Assembly (NCBI GenBank): GCA_934254815.1
Contig: CAKQME010000019.1
Coordinates: 1-32,372, forward strand
Source of the DNA: an uncultured Clostridia bacterium
GTDB taxonomy: Bacteria; Bacillota; Clostridia; Christensenellales; Borkfalkiaceae
Length of the DNA stretch: 32,372 nt
Direction: 5' to 3'
In this document: positions 15,435-23,068 of the stretch, piece by piece
How positions within the stretch are numbered: the first letter of the stretch is position 1
Layout: the number at the start of each line of letters is the position of its first letter
Position numbers and translations under genes: made by a program
The notes under the pieces: model-generated
Database searches by the model: none
The model's input: the letters and a program-made list of their open reading frames with translations, nothing else
What the model was told of the DNA's origin: nothing

Positions 15435-16259
15435 TTATTTGCGTAGGTCTTCCTCGTGTTCTTCTATGTAATCGAGTATTTCGCTGATACGATCCAAATC
15501 GTCCCGCGTAAAATAATCTATATAAAGTCTGCCCTTGTTGTCGTTGCCGATAGCCGCAACTTTCGTGCCTAAATCGCGTTGCAGGCGTTCTACCAGCTCT
15601 CTGAGTTCGGGGCTTTGTTTCTGTTCGGGTTTTTCTCTGCGTTTTTCGGTCGGAGCGTTGAAATCGCGCACGGCTTTTTCTATTTCCCTTACGCTCCAAC
15701 CCTCCGCTACGGCTTTGCGCGCCAGAGCGGATTGTTTTACGAACGGCAACGTTACCAGCGAACGCGCATGTCCCGCCGAAAGCTTGTTCTGCGATACCAA
15801 ACGCGTCACTTCGGGCGAAAGGTTTAAAAGCCTTAAAGAATTAGCTATCGCGGAACGGCTTTTGCCGAGCCTTTCGGCAACGTCGTCCTGAGTTAAATCG
15901 AACTCGTCCATAAGCCGCTTTATTGCCGAAGCTTCTTCTATGGGGTTTAAGTCTTCGCGCTGAAGATTTTCAAGCAGGGCAATTTCCTTAACCTGCCTGT
16001 CGTCGTAACTTTTGATAATCGCAGGTATAGTACGCCTGCCCGCAAGCAAAGAAGCGCGGTATCTGCGCTCGCCCGCGACTATCATATAGCCGTTTTCCGT
16101 CTTATTGACGGTTATCGGCTGTATTATTCCGTGTTTTTCGATACTTTCCGAAAGCTCGCGTAAAGCCTCGTCGTTAAACGCCTTGCGCGGTTGGTCGGGG
16201 TTAGGGTAGACCGTCGTTATGTCGAGTTCCGAAATTTTGTTTTCAGATTGTTCAACCAT
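15435..16259 (-). CDS. parB: ParB-family partition protein
   Basis: A 274-aa ParB/Noc-type CTPase clamp. It has the N-terminal ParB domain with GERRYRAS (CTP-binding box), the ENLQREDLNPIEEA box, a helix-turn-helix TQDDVAERLGKSRSAIANSLRLLNL that reads parS, and a C-terminal dimerisation part. An ATG at 16259, two bases after the flavoprotein stop (TGATATG), is a better start than the TTG at 16271. No parA, rsmG or mnmG lies nearby, so this is not the usual origin-region parAB locus in this window. It could be the genome's chromosomal ParB moved into a new operon or a Noc-like paralogue. No parS-like 16-mer was noticed in the window. Confidence 0.9.
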   Translation of the reverse strand: MVEQSENKISELDITTVYPNPDQPRKAFNDEALRELSESIEKHGIIQPITVNKTENGYMIVAGERRYRASLLAGRRTIPAIIKSYDDRQVKEIALLENLQREDLNPIEEASAIKRLMDEFDLTQDDVAERLGKSRSAIANSLRLLNLSPEVTRLVSQNKLSAGHARSLVTLPFVKQSALARKAVAEGWSVREIEKAVRDFNAPTEKRREKPEQKQSPELRELVERLQRDLGTKVAAIGNDNKGRLYIDYFTRDDLDRISEILDYIEEHEEDLRK

Positions 16260-16260
16260 A

Positions 16261-17412
16261 TCAGCCGACAAGCTCCGCAGCCAAAGCGGCTATTTCATTT
16301 TTGTTTTCTTCCGTCATTGCCGAAAGAATTTTAACCGTGGTTTCGGCAAATTTTATGTTTTTGGAATTTTCGAAAGCCGCGCGCATAAGCTTTGCCGCCG
16401 TCGGCGCCCACGAACCGTTTTCGATAAACGCGACGGTTCTGTTCTGATAATTGCGTTCGGTAAGATGCTCTATGAAAGTCTTCATAAACGGGAACATATC
16501 CCCGTTGTAGGTCGTTGTGGCGAGAACAAGGCGCCCGTATCTGAACGCGTCTTCCGTGGCTTCCGCCATATCCGCGCGCGCCAAATCGCATAAAATCGCC
16601 TTATCGCCGCGCTTTTCGAGTTCGGCGGCAAGTAACTCCGCCGCTTTTTTAGTGTTGCCGTAAACCGACGTGTACGCGATAAGCGTGCCGTCGCTTTCAA
16701 CGTTATAAGACGACCAGATATCGTATAAACCGATATAATAAGCGAGATTTTCGGTGAGAACGGGTCCGTGTAACGGGAGAATTTTCTCTATATCGAAAGC
16801 GGAAGCTTTTTTGAGTACGCTCTGTACCTGAACGCCGTATTTTCCGACTATGCCGATATAGTATCTGCGAGCTTCGCAAGCCCAGTCTTCATCTACGTCG
16901 AGAGCGCCGAATTTACCGAACGCGTCAGCCGAAAACAACAGCTTTTCGCTGCTTTCGTAAGTCATTATAACTTCGGGCCAGTGTACCATAGGCGCGGCGA
17001 TAAAACCGAGTTCGTGCGCGCCGAGCGATAATTTGTCTCCCTCTTTTACGATTAAACGCCTGTTTTCAAAGTCGTCTCCGAAAAAGTTTTTCATCATTGC
17101 GAAAGCTTTCGCGGAAGAAACTATCACAGCCGATTTATATTTTTCGGCAAACGCCGCTATATTTGCGGAATGGTCGGGTTCCATGTGCTGAACGATAAGA
17201 TAATCGGGGGTTCTTCCGCCGAGTTCTTTTTCGAGGTTGTTCAGCCATTCGTCCTTAAAAGCTCCGTCCACGGTGTCGAATACGGCGATTTTTTCGTCGA
17301 CGATAACGTAAGAATTATATGCCATGCCATTAGGAACGACGTATTGCCCCTCGAATAAGTCTATTTTTTTATCATTTACGCCGATATAGCGTACAGCTTC
17401 TGAAATTTTCAT
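16261..17412 (-). CDS. Flavo-diiron protein (FprA/A-type flavoprotein)
   Basis: A 383-aa cytoplasmic enzyme that reduces O2 to water, or NO to N2O, in anaerobes. The metallo-beta-lactamase-like half carries the diiron ligands H76-x-E78-x-D80 with H81 in QHMEPDH, and later His in MVHWPE, Asp in FSADAFG and His in LPLHGP. The flavodoxin half starts near residue 243 with the FMN loop TSVYGNTKKAAE. No rubredoxin domain is fused. A ribosome site (AAAGGAG) precedes the ATG. It follows the metal-responsive regulator gene by 24 bp, which fits coordinated handling of oxygen and iron. Confidence 0.95.
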   Translation of the reverse strand: MKISEAVRYIGVNDKKIDLFEGQYVVPNGMAYNSYVIVDEKIAVFDTVDGAFKDEWLNNLEKELGGRTPDYLIVQHMEPDHSANIAAFAEKYKSAVIVSSAKAFAMMKNFFGDDFENRRLIVKEGDKLSLGAHELGFIAAPMVHWPEVIMTYESSEKLLFSADAFGKFGALDVDEDWACEARRYYIGIVGKYGVQVQSVLKKASAFDIEKILPLHGPVLTENLAYYIGLYDIWSSYNVESDGTLIAYTSVYGNTKKAAELLAAELEKRGDKAILCDLARADMAEATEDAFRYGRLVLATTTYNGDMFPFMKTFIEHLTERNYQNRTVAFIENGSWAPTAAKLMRAAFENSKNIKFAETTVKILSAMTEENKNEIAALAAELVG

Positions 17413-17436
17413 AAGTAACTCCTTTTTGTTCGGTAA

Positions 17437-17802
17437 TTATTGTCTTTTTACATATTCCTTGACGGCTTCGAAAGCGTCTTCGCTGATAACGTGTTCTATG
17501 CGGCAGGCGTTATCTTCGGCGGAAGTCGGTTCAACGCCTACGCGTATCAGGGCTTCGGTCAGTATCTTGTGCCTGTCGTATACGGCGGAAGCCTTTTCCG
17601 TTCCCTCGGCGGTAAGAAAAATAGTTCCGTCGTCTTTAACGGTTATGTAACCGTTGGTTTTAAGTATGCCTACCGCGCGCGAGACGCTCGGTTTCGAATA
17701 ACCTAATTCTTCCGCGACGTCTATCGCGTGTACGTTGGATTTTTTAGATTTGAGCCTGTAAATCGTTTCGAGATACATTTCCTGTGATTCGTCGGTTTTC
17801 AT
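17437..17802 (-). CDS. DtxR/MntR-type metal-dependent repressor
   Basis: A 121-aa protein with an N-terminal winged helix (EMYLETIYRLKSKKSNVHAI, then the recognition region ELGYSKPSVSRAVGILKTNGYI) and the DtxR dimerisation/metal domain (LTAEGTEKAS...YDRHKILTEALIRVGV...EDNACRIEHVISEDAFEAV). Residues in Asp/His/Cys/Glu/His positions resemble the Mn/Fe site of MntR and IdeR. It lacks the C-terminal SH3 domain, as MntR does. It overlaps the upstream membrane gene by 4 bp. Its neighbour, the flavo-diiron protein, suggests iron or oxygen stress control. Confidence 0.92.
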   Translation of the reverse strand: MKTDESQEMYLETIYRLKSKKSNVHAIDVAEELGYSKPSVSRAVGILKTNGYITVKDDGTIFLTAEGTEKASAVYDRHKILTEALIRVGVEPTSAEDNACRIEHVISEDAFEAVKEYVKRQ

Positions 17803-18317
17803 TGTTTCCCTCCGTCGATATATTTAACGTCCATATTTATAAAGTTTAAAAGCCGTTTTTGCCTTAACAACAAACCGCCGCGTTCGATAAAGAACTGATC
17901 GACGGCTTCCCATAGGAACACCCAGGCGAAAATGTCGATACATTCTATCCAGAGGGAATTGAGCTTCAATCCGTCGAGTACGAACATCAGGGCAAGCGCG
18001 AGAACGCCTATTATCGTAAACCATATCGAGATTACTGTTTTTCGCCGCATATCGCGTTTTACGTCTTGGTATTTAAGCGAAAAATAATTGCGTATGGCTT
18101 GGCGATAACGTTCTTTTTCGGTATCGTCTATGCAGTCGCTCGCGATTTCGAGCGAGAGTTTTTCTTTCGGGTGATATCCGTTGGCGGAATTTTCCAGAAA
18201 TTCGGCAACCTCCGAGGAGATTACGGGTTTGCCCGTTTCGCAGTAAGGCGAAAGCATAGCCGAATCGTCTCCGACGGACATTTTTATAATTACCGTTTCG
18301 CGTTCGAAATCATTCAT
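17799..18317 (-). CDS. Two-pass membrane protein of unknown function
   Basis: A 172-aa protein I do not recognise. A soluble N-terminal part (1-90) is rich in acidic residues. Two membrane segments follow at about 94-114 and 119-138, and then a basic C-terminal tail (about 145-172). Both ends are probably cytoplasmic. It overlaps the DtxR-type gene by 4 bp and lies 9 bp after the DUF4177-like gene, so it is firmly in the operon. A role in metal or redox sensing would be a guess from position only. Confidence 0.75.
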   Translation of the reverse strand: MNDFERETVIIKMSVGDDSAMLSPYCETGKPVISSEVAEFLENSANGYHPKEKLSLEIASDCIDDTEKERYRQAIRNYFSLKYQDVKRDMRRKTVISIWFTIIGVLALALMFVLDGLKLNSLWIECIDIFAWVFLWEAVDQFFIERGGLLLRQKRLLNFINMDVKYIDGGKQ

Positions 18318-18326
18318 TTAAATACC

Positions 18327-18575
18327 TCAGACGCGCAATTGCGGATTCGACTTATCGTCTTCTTCTCTGACGAGAATAAACGCGTTATAGGGTTCGTCTA
18401 TAGCGTGTTTACCTGTTTTGGCGTTTACCACTACGGGCATAACGGTGAGGAGTTCCCAACCGCCTACGCATTCGCGTTGAAGAATTTTAGAGAAGTTTTC
18501 GATTTCCGCCACAGCTTCGGCGGTATTTTTTCCGACGACTCTGCCGGGGCAAGGAATAAATTTATAAACTTTCAT
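18327..18575 (-). CDS. DUF4177-like small protein
   Basis: An 82-aa protein. The core GGWELLTVMPVVVNAKTG followed by YNAFILVRE resembles the GWEL pattern of DUF4177 proteins, a small family of unknown role. The ATG at 18575 is chosen because AAAGGTG lies 6 bp before it; an upstream in-frame start at 18611 would fall next to the promoter. It is the first gene of the six-gene operon ending at 14024. Confidence 0.7.
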   Translation of the reverse strand: MKVYKFIPCPGRVVGKNTAEAVAEIENFSKILQRECVGGWELLTVMPVVVNAKTGKHAIDEPYNAFILVREEDDKSNPQLRV

Positions 18576-18613
18576 ACATACACCTTTATAAAAACGGATA
18601 TATTTATACATCT

Positions 18614-18642
18614 ATTATATAACAAAAAGCGCGATTTGAAAA
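18614..18642 (-). promoter_or_regulatory. Promoter of the DUF4177-to-DUF2156 operon
   Basis: On the minus strand, a perfect TATAAT (18614-18619) with a weak TTTTCA (18637-18642) 17 bp upstream. The weak -35 may mean that an activator is needed. Confidence 0.5.
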
Positions 18643-18701
18643 GGATAAAAAGGGAATTTTTGCAAATAGGCATAAAATTTTTTAAAGCTACTGTCAAAAA
18701 A

Positions 18702-18730
18702 TTGACTTATTCACGGGAATATAGTAAAAT
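18702..18730 (+). promoter_or_regulatory. Promoter of the split tRNA-Arg
   Basis: TTGACT (18702-18707) and TAAAAT (18725-18730), 17 bp apart, 22 bp before the tRNA 5' end. It now drives only the 5' half of the gene and then the left end of the inserted element. Confidence 0.65.
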
Positions 18731-18752
18731 ATTCAGCGGTGAAAAAAATAAT

Positions 18753-18793
18753 GCTTCCTTAGTTAAATGGATATAACAGTCCCCTCCTAAGGG
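18753..18793 (+). tRNA. tRNA-Arg(CCU), 5' half (gene split by insertion)
   Basis: Acceptor strand GCTTCCT (18753-18759), TA, D-arm GTTA-AATGGATA-TAAC (18762-18777), then the 5' anticodon strand GTCCC and loop CTCCTAA with anticodon CCT at 18786-18788. The sequence matches a tRNA up to GGG at 18793 and then departs. The missing 3' half is at 23077-23113: GGGAC pairs with GTCCC, and AGGGAGT pairs with GCTTCCT (5 Watson-Crick plus 2 G-T pairs). Together they form a complete tRNA-Arg. As it stands this half is non-functional. Confidence 0.9.
18783..18793 (+). repeat. attL core (11-bp direct repeat)
   Basis: CCTCCTAAGGG, identical to 23069-23079; the flanking bases differ on both sides. It is part of the anticodon arm of the interrupted tRNA. 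Confidence 0.85.
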
Positions 18794-18890
18794 TTTGCTA
18801 TTCCTAATATGAACCCTTGAAGACGGGGCAAAACTATGCAAAAACCGCTCAAAATCGTGCGTTTTTGCGATACGGCAGACGCCTAAAATA

Positions 18891-18915
18891 AAATTTGGTG
18901 ACCTAAATGGTGACC
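18891..18915 (+). repeat. Left-end arm repeats (GGTGACC x2)
   Basis: GGTGACC at 18897-18903 and 18909-18915, a 12-bp period, within AAATTTGGTGACC. The same spaced motif is near the other end at 22918-22936. Such direct repeats near both ends are typical arm-binding sites of tyrosine integrases. Confidence 0.65.
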
Positions 18916-18972
18916 ACGGCGAAAAAAGTTCGCCAAAGTGGGTATTACTATATCCTGTAAAAATTAATATAT

Positions 18973-19047
18973 CTTTCCGTAGTTAAATGGATATAACGGC
19001 GCCCTCCTAAGGCGCAATTTCGGGTTCGACTCCCGGCGGGAAGACCA
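18973..19047 (+). tRNA. tRNA-Arg(CCU), intact, carried inside the element
   Basis: Complete cloverleaf: acceptor CTTTCCG/CGGGAAG, D-arm GTTA-AATGGATA-TAAC, anticodon stem GCGCC/GGCGC with loop CTCCTAA (anticodon CCT), T-arm TCGGG-TTCGACT-CCCGG, discriminator A and encoded CCA (19045-19047). It reads AGG. It differs from the split tRNA in the acceptor, anticodon and T stems but shares its D-arm and anticodon loop. No strong promoter is visible just upstream; transcription from 18702-18730 could read through into it. Confidence 0.95.
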
Positions 19048-19052
19048 AAAAA

Positions 19053-19076
19053 ACGACCGATTTTTCGGTCGTTTTT
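19053..19076 (+). terminator. Terminator of the intact tRNA-Arg
   Basis: Stem ACGACCGA/TCGGTCGT with a TTTT loop and a T-run, 5 bp after CCA. Confidence 0.9.
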
Positions 19077-19093
19077 GTATTGTAGCGCGTTAT

Positions 19094-19461
19094 TTATTCT
19101 TCCTTAAATTCGGTTAGCATTCGCAGGTGCGCTTGTCTGGAGTATTTCCTGAAGGTTGTCCACGGTAGGCTCGTATCTTGCGAGAAGGCGATTATCACGC
19201 CTATCAGTTCGCCTTTGTCTTTCGCCTCGATAATTGCCTTTTCATAGTCTTTGTTTTGTTGTGGGTTACCCCAATCAATCTGCTCACCGATTGAATTGAC
19301 AGGTTTAATCGCCTTGCAAAAAACTTATTTGATGCAAAGCAAAACCCGTCGGCTTGCGATAAGGCGAAAATCTCTCCATGCAGTATTTTTGCGCGTGGCG
19401 GAATAGAAGTGATAGAATTCACTTTTTCGTCCAGTTTTATGTAGTTCCTACTAGTTATCAA
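19094..19461 (-). pseudogene. Broken replication-initiator-like HTH gene
   Basis: A TTG start at 19461 with AGGAGG upstream opens an 85-codon frame. Residues 1-62 resemble the HTH_36-type domain of plasmid and phage replication initiators (KILHGEIFALSQADGFCFASNKF, with FARRLNLSIQSVSRLI as the recognition part). After about residue 63 the frame turns into basic nonsense and stops. In another frame, 19094 to about 19290 reads through a sensible tail (QNKDYEKAIIEAKDKGELIG...RMLTEFKEE, then stop). The two parts look like the ends of one gene with an internal deletion and frame change. Its promoter region holds a TGTTAGCA/TGCGAACA operator. Confidence 0.7.
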
Positions 19462-19485
19462 AGTGTTTCCTCCTATTTATATATT

Positions 19486-19505
19486 TGTTAGCAATCTTGC
19501 GAACA
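19486..19505. promoter_or_regulatory. Operator for the XRE repressor, upstream of the broken HTH gene
   Basis: TGTTAGCA and TGCGAACA form an inverted repeat with a 4-bp spacer (7 of 8 pairs). The half-site TGCGAACA also occurs twice around the XRE gene's own promoter, which points to a shared regulator. Confidence 0.65.
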
Positions 19506-19557
19506 CTCGGGTAAAATTAAAAAGGAATCGGCAATTCCTTTTTAGGAAGGGAGCAGA

Positions 19558-20043
19558 CTAATCTTCTACGTTGGCGTCAAACTTACGAATTGCCACTCCT
19601 TTTGATATAAGACCGTCAACGGCTGAAATTATCGCAAGCGATTCGTCTTCGTTGTCGACCACTAGCGAATCCAAGTTGTCAACTTGCATTAGTTTGCGTA
19701 CTACTAGTCTGGCAAATTGATTTTTGCGTAAGAATTCAGCCATATCGGGAGCAAGTTCCTTTCTTCCTAATCCGATCAATTCCATAACCTCATACTCGGT
19801 ATTTTCATCCACGCTGTAAGCAGAAAGGATTTTCTTGAGAACCTCGCCTACGGGCGGATAGCGTCTGTCGTTTTCAAGGTCGGAAAGGTATGCCGGGGAT
19901 ATTCCTATTTCTCCACAAGCACCACGGAGCGACAAATTGCACCTTTCTCTTAACTTCTTTATCATTTTTCCGAAGGTAACGCCTTCTGTGTTTGCAATTA
20001 CTGCGCCGTCTTCTCTTCTGGGCATAGCCTTATATTTTGCCAT
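19558..20043 (-). CDS. XRE-family repressor
   Basis: A 161-aa protein. The Cro/cI-type helix-turn-helix is at about 24-77 (FGKMIKKLRERCNLSLRGACGEIG, then ISPAYLSDLENDRRYPPVGEVL). The C-terminal half (about 85-161) is acidic and of unknown fold. A ribosome site (AAAGGAG) precedes the ATG. Operators flanking its promoter suggest autoregulation and control of the neighbouring replication gene. In this setting it is best read as the element's maintenance regulator. A role as the antitoxin of a pair is possible, but no toxin gene follows it. Confidence 0.88.
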   Translation of the reverse strand: MAKYKAMPRREDGAVIANTEGVTFGKMIKKLRERCNLSLRGACGEIGISPAYLSDLENDRRYPPVGEVLKKILSAYSVDENTEYEVMELIGLGRKELAPDMAEFLRKNQFARLVVRKLMQVDNLDSLVVDNEDESLAIISAVDGLISKGVAIRKFDANVED

Positions 20044-20063
20044 AGTCTTACTCCTTTAATATA

Positions 20064-20131
20064 TGTTCGCATTTTTGCTTACATTAGTATTATATGCAAC
20101 TTAAAGCCATTTGTCAACAAAATTGCGAACA
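20064..20131 (-). promoter_or_regulatory. XRE gene promoter with flanking operators
   Basis: On the minus strand, TTGACA (20112-20117) and TATAAT (20089-20094) are exactly 17 bp apart. TGTTCGCA half-sites lie on both sides: 20124-20131 upstream of the -35 and 20064-20071 downstream of the -10, in inverted order. This could allow looping or cooperative repression. I see no gene in the rest of 20135-20341. Confidence 0.75.
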
Positions 20132-20341
20132 TATTTTAAAATTTCTTTTAATTATGGTTATTAGAATTGATAATTTACATATAAACAGGGGAAAACATGC
20201 CGTTACCGAAAATCGTTTGACTTTTTGAAATTGTTTTTTAAAAAGCGATGAATTTTTGACCAAAACAAACGAAATAAATTATCGTATAGTTGGCAGTTTT
20301 TCAAATAATAAATCGAATATTGCTTATATACGAGCAAATTG

Positions 20342-20377
20342 TTGACAAAAAGACTAAAATATGCTAATATATTAGCA
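20342..20377 (+). promoter_or_regulatory. hipBA promoter and palindromic operator
   Basis: TTGACA (20342-20347) and TAATAT (20365-20370), 17 bp apart. The -10 lies within the perfect 16-bp palindrome TGCTAATATATTAGCA (20362-20377), the expected kind of HipB binding site. The predicted transcription start is at about 20377, only 3 bp before the hipB ATG, so the message would be leaderless. Confidence 0.75.
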
Positions 20378-20379
20378 CT

Positions 20380-20670
20380 ATGGAAAGAAAATTTGATATA
20401 AGCGATTTCGTAAACGCACCCACAATTCAATCGACGCTCGTTTCTTTGACCGACAGGGTTAAAGCGCGCAGAAAGGAATTAAAGTTATCTCAAAAACTCC
20501 TTGCACAAAAGTCGGGGGTTTCTTACGCGTCCGTTCGACGTTTTGAAAGTACGGGCGATATAGCGTTCGTATCCTTATTAAAAATCGCAAGCGCACTCAA
20601 TTGTCTTGAAGATTTCAACGAGCTTTTCGGCAGTAAAAGAATAACGAGCTTAAGGGACTTGAAGTTATGA
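20380..20670 (+). CDS. hipB: HipB-type antitoxin
   Basis: A 96-aa XRE-fold protein. The helix-turn-helix covers about 22-80 (VKARRKELKLSQKLLAQKSG, then VSYASVRRFESTGDIAFVSLLKIASAL). It binds DNA and neutralises HipA; the palindrome over its promoter is the likely autoregulatory site. The ATG has no ribosome site and almost no leader, and no other in-frame ATG exists. Its stop overlaps the hipA start by 4 bp (ATGA). Confidence 0.88.
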   Translation: MERKFDISDFVNAPTIQSTLVSLTDRVKARRKELKLSQKLLAQKSGVSYASVRRFESTGDIAFVSLLKIASALNCLEDFNELFGSKRITSLRDLKL

Positions 20671-21779
20671 TTAAAGACATAAAAAAAGTTACAGTTAAGT
20701 ATAACGGTCGCACAGTCGGATATCTTGCCGAAATCGAACCGTCCGTCATCGCCTTTCAATACGACGACGCCTGGGTGAAAAACGGCTTTTCTATATCTCC
20801 TTTATCGTTACCTCTCAATAATGCCGTTCACATTAGCAAAAAAGACTTATTCGCGGGATTATACGGCGTGTTTTGGGATTCTCTCCCCGATGGCTGGGGC
20901 GAATTGCTGATGAATCGTTTATTGAGCAAGAAAGGAATAAATCCCAACAAAATTTCCATTTTAACCAAGTTGTCGCTCGTGAATAAAAACGGCTTAGGCG
21001 GATTGACGTACGAACCTACTCAACCTTTTGAATACGAATACGGCAATTTTAATTTTGACGAACTGTCAAAGGAAATCGAAAAGATATTAAACGACGAAAA
21101 CGAACCCGTTGATTTGGATTTGGTTTACGGTTTGGGCGGCTCCAGCGGCGGCGCAAGACCAAAGGCGCACATTAAACTAAACGGCGAAGAATGGATTGTA
21201 AAATTCGCTTGCAGAATCGACCCGAAAAACGTAGGCGAAAAAGAATTTATCGCAAACCAAACTGCCGAAAAATGCGGTATCAACGTAAACGAATATAAAC
21301 TGTTTCCGTCCAAGTTATGCACGGGCTATTTCGGAGTAAAGCGATTTGACCGAAAAGGTGAAAGGCGTGTCCATACGATTTCGCTTGCTGCTCTCCTGGA
21401 AACTACTCACAAAATACCAAACCTTGACTATATGCATCTATTCCAGGTGATTCAAACCATTAGTGCGAAACCTACCGATGATTTATACGAGGCGTTCCGC
21501 CGTATGTGTTTTAACGTGTTCTATAACAACAAAGACGATCACGGAAAGAATTTTGCATTCATTTACGACGAAACGCTTAACGGCTACGCGCTTTCTCCCG
21601 CATACGACCTAACGCGCGTAACCGATAAATATGAGCACGAAATGACGGTAAACGGTAACGGCAATCCGACCAAAGACGATTTGCTTGCGGTAGCAAAGGA
21701 ATTCAGGTTATCTGCTACCAAGTGCAAATCAATAATGAATTCGATTGAAAAAATCTGTATTAAACATGCAGATAATTGA
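20667..21779 (+). CDS. hipA: HipA-type Ser/Thr kinase toxin
   Basis: A 370-aa kinase, shorter than the 440-aa E. coli HipA but with all key parts. An N-terminal subdomain (about 1-110) includes FWDSLPDGWGELLM. GGSSGGARPK (157-166) is the phosphate-binding loop. Lys179 (WIVKF) is the ATP lysine. NKDDHGKN (288-295) is the catalytic loop with Asp290/Asp291, and Asp314 (LSPAYDLT) is the metal-binding Asp. E. coli HipA phosphorylates glutamyl-tRNA synthetase and causes dormancy; the target here is unknown. In an integrated element the pair probably stabilises inheritance. Confidence 0.92.
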   Translation: MIKDIKKVTVKYNGRTVGYLAEIEPSVIAFQYDDAWVKNGFSISPLSLPLNNAVHISKKDLFAGLYGVFWDSLPDGWGELLMNRLLSKKGINPNKISILTKLSLVNKNGLGGLTYEPTQPFEYEYGNFNFDELSKEIEKILNDENEPVDLDLVYGLGGSSGGARPKAHIKLNGEEWIVKFACRIDPKNVGEKEFIANQTAEKCGINVNEYKLFPSKLCTGYFGVKRFDRKGERRVHTISLAALLETTHKIPNLDYMHLFQVIQTISAKPTDDLYEAFRRMCFNVFYNNKDDHGKNFAFIYDETLNGYALSPAYDLTRVTDKYEHEMTVNGNGNPTKDDLLAVAKEFRLSATKCKSIMNSIEKICIKHADN

Positions 21780-21818
21780 AATATAATCGTGCTACAATAC
21801 AATTAAAAGGGGGATTTT

Positions 21819-22876
21819 ATGGATAAAGCATTATTAAACGAACGAGTTGTTAGCGCATATGAAATATCATTAAATTATCAAGAAGAAAAGGCTATTAGAA
21901 TAAGCAGCAGAAACAAGTATCTAAAATGTGTTGACCCGCATTGTAAAAATCCTATTCTAAGATATTGTCACGGTGATAAAAAACAGGCTTATTTTGCTCA
22001 TTTGACGAATACCGACTGCGACTACGATAGATTTGACAAAAATGATAACGAAATTTTTAAGGAATTACGAATATCTCTATCTCGACAATTTTTAGATCTC
22101 GGATATAAAGTCGAAACCGAGGTAAAATTTTTGGATCACCATTATTCTCCGCTACTTTGCTCAAACGGAAATGGTGCTTTCGTTATAGAAATGGGAGATT
22201 CGAAAACTACGCTCGGCTACGTAGAAAAATTATTGAAAGAGTACTCGTTAAAGGATATTGACGTTAAGTGGATTGTGATCGGAGAAGAGATGTTATTGTT
22301 TAAAGAAAACGGCGTGTCTTTTTTAAAGCGTTATTTACTGAACGAATCGAAAAACAATGATTTTATTTTAGTTGACAAGGACAAAATTATTCAATATCGA
22401 CTTGATAAAAAGAAGTATCAGTTAAATATCGGTCAAGAAATATACAAGGAAAAAGCAGACTTAAAAGACCTATGCGTGTTAGACGGCGAATTATCTATCA
22501 AAGGTTATAATTCAAGGTTTATCGAATGGCAAAATCAAAAAGAAACTGAAATCGCTCAAACGTTATTAAAGGAAAAAGAACGCCAGGAATTAGCGGAAAA
22601 ACATGAGCGAGAAAGGAACGCGCGATCAGAAATACAACGAAGTAATCAAATTATTATTGAGAATAACCCTGTTGCTGATGTTAGCACAAATTTTACTCAT
22701 AATAATGACACACAACCGAATTGTAAATATACTAAGAGAACCTATACATGTTCTCAATGCGGCAAAAAGGTGGCGATAGCGAGTTTTATTTTACGCAAGG
22801 AAACCAAGGAACTTGCTGGGAATGTCATTATGGTCCAGAAAGATATAAAGAAATAAAAAAGCACAGGGGTTGGTAA
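21819..22876 (+). CDS. CoiA-like zinc-finger protein, C-terminal frameshift
   Basis: The open frame 21819-22856 encodes 345 aa. The N-terminus has CVDPHCKNPILRYCHG followed by QAYFAHL (Cys37, Cys42, His61), resembling the CoiA/competence-type zinc finger. A nuclease-like middle (about 70-160) and a charged coil (about 235-275) follow. The C-terminus begins a zinc ribbon, CSQCGKK, then runs into unrelated residues. A -1 shift at CAAAAAG (22764-22770 region) continues as GGDSEFYF... to a second pair CWEC and ...HRGW, stopping at 22876, which completes a CxxC...CxxC ribbon. This is either a lost A in an A-run or programmed frameshifting. A ribosome site (AAAGGGGGA) precedes the ATG. Confidence 0.7.
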
Positions 22877-22905
22877 TGCCTATACTATTATTGCCATAGG
22901 TTCAC

Positions 22906-22936
22906 GTCACCAAATTTGGTGACCTTTTTGGTTGCC
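22906..22936. repeat. Right-end arm repeats and palindrome
   Basis: The perfect 18-bp palindrome GTCACCAAATTTGGTGAC (22906-22923) is followed by GGTGACC (22918-22924) and GGTTGCC (22930-22936) at a 12-bp period, matching the left-end repeats. The stretch 22877-23068 has no gene. Confidence 0.65.
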
Positions 22937-23068
22937 TTTGGTTTTTGAACGCTATAAAAGTTGTTAAAAGACGTAAAAATTATGCAAAATACGGCGGGCA
23001 AACGGCGAAAATGACGCAAAATACGCATTTTAGGTATTTTGCAAACCCTACATTAGGGTCTGATATAT

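Noticed and set aside
18066..18776. 236-codon plus-strand open frame over the DUF4177-like and membrane genes
   Set aside because: Antisense to two tightly packed operon genes, and it runs into the tRNA promoter.
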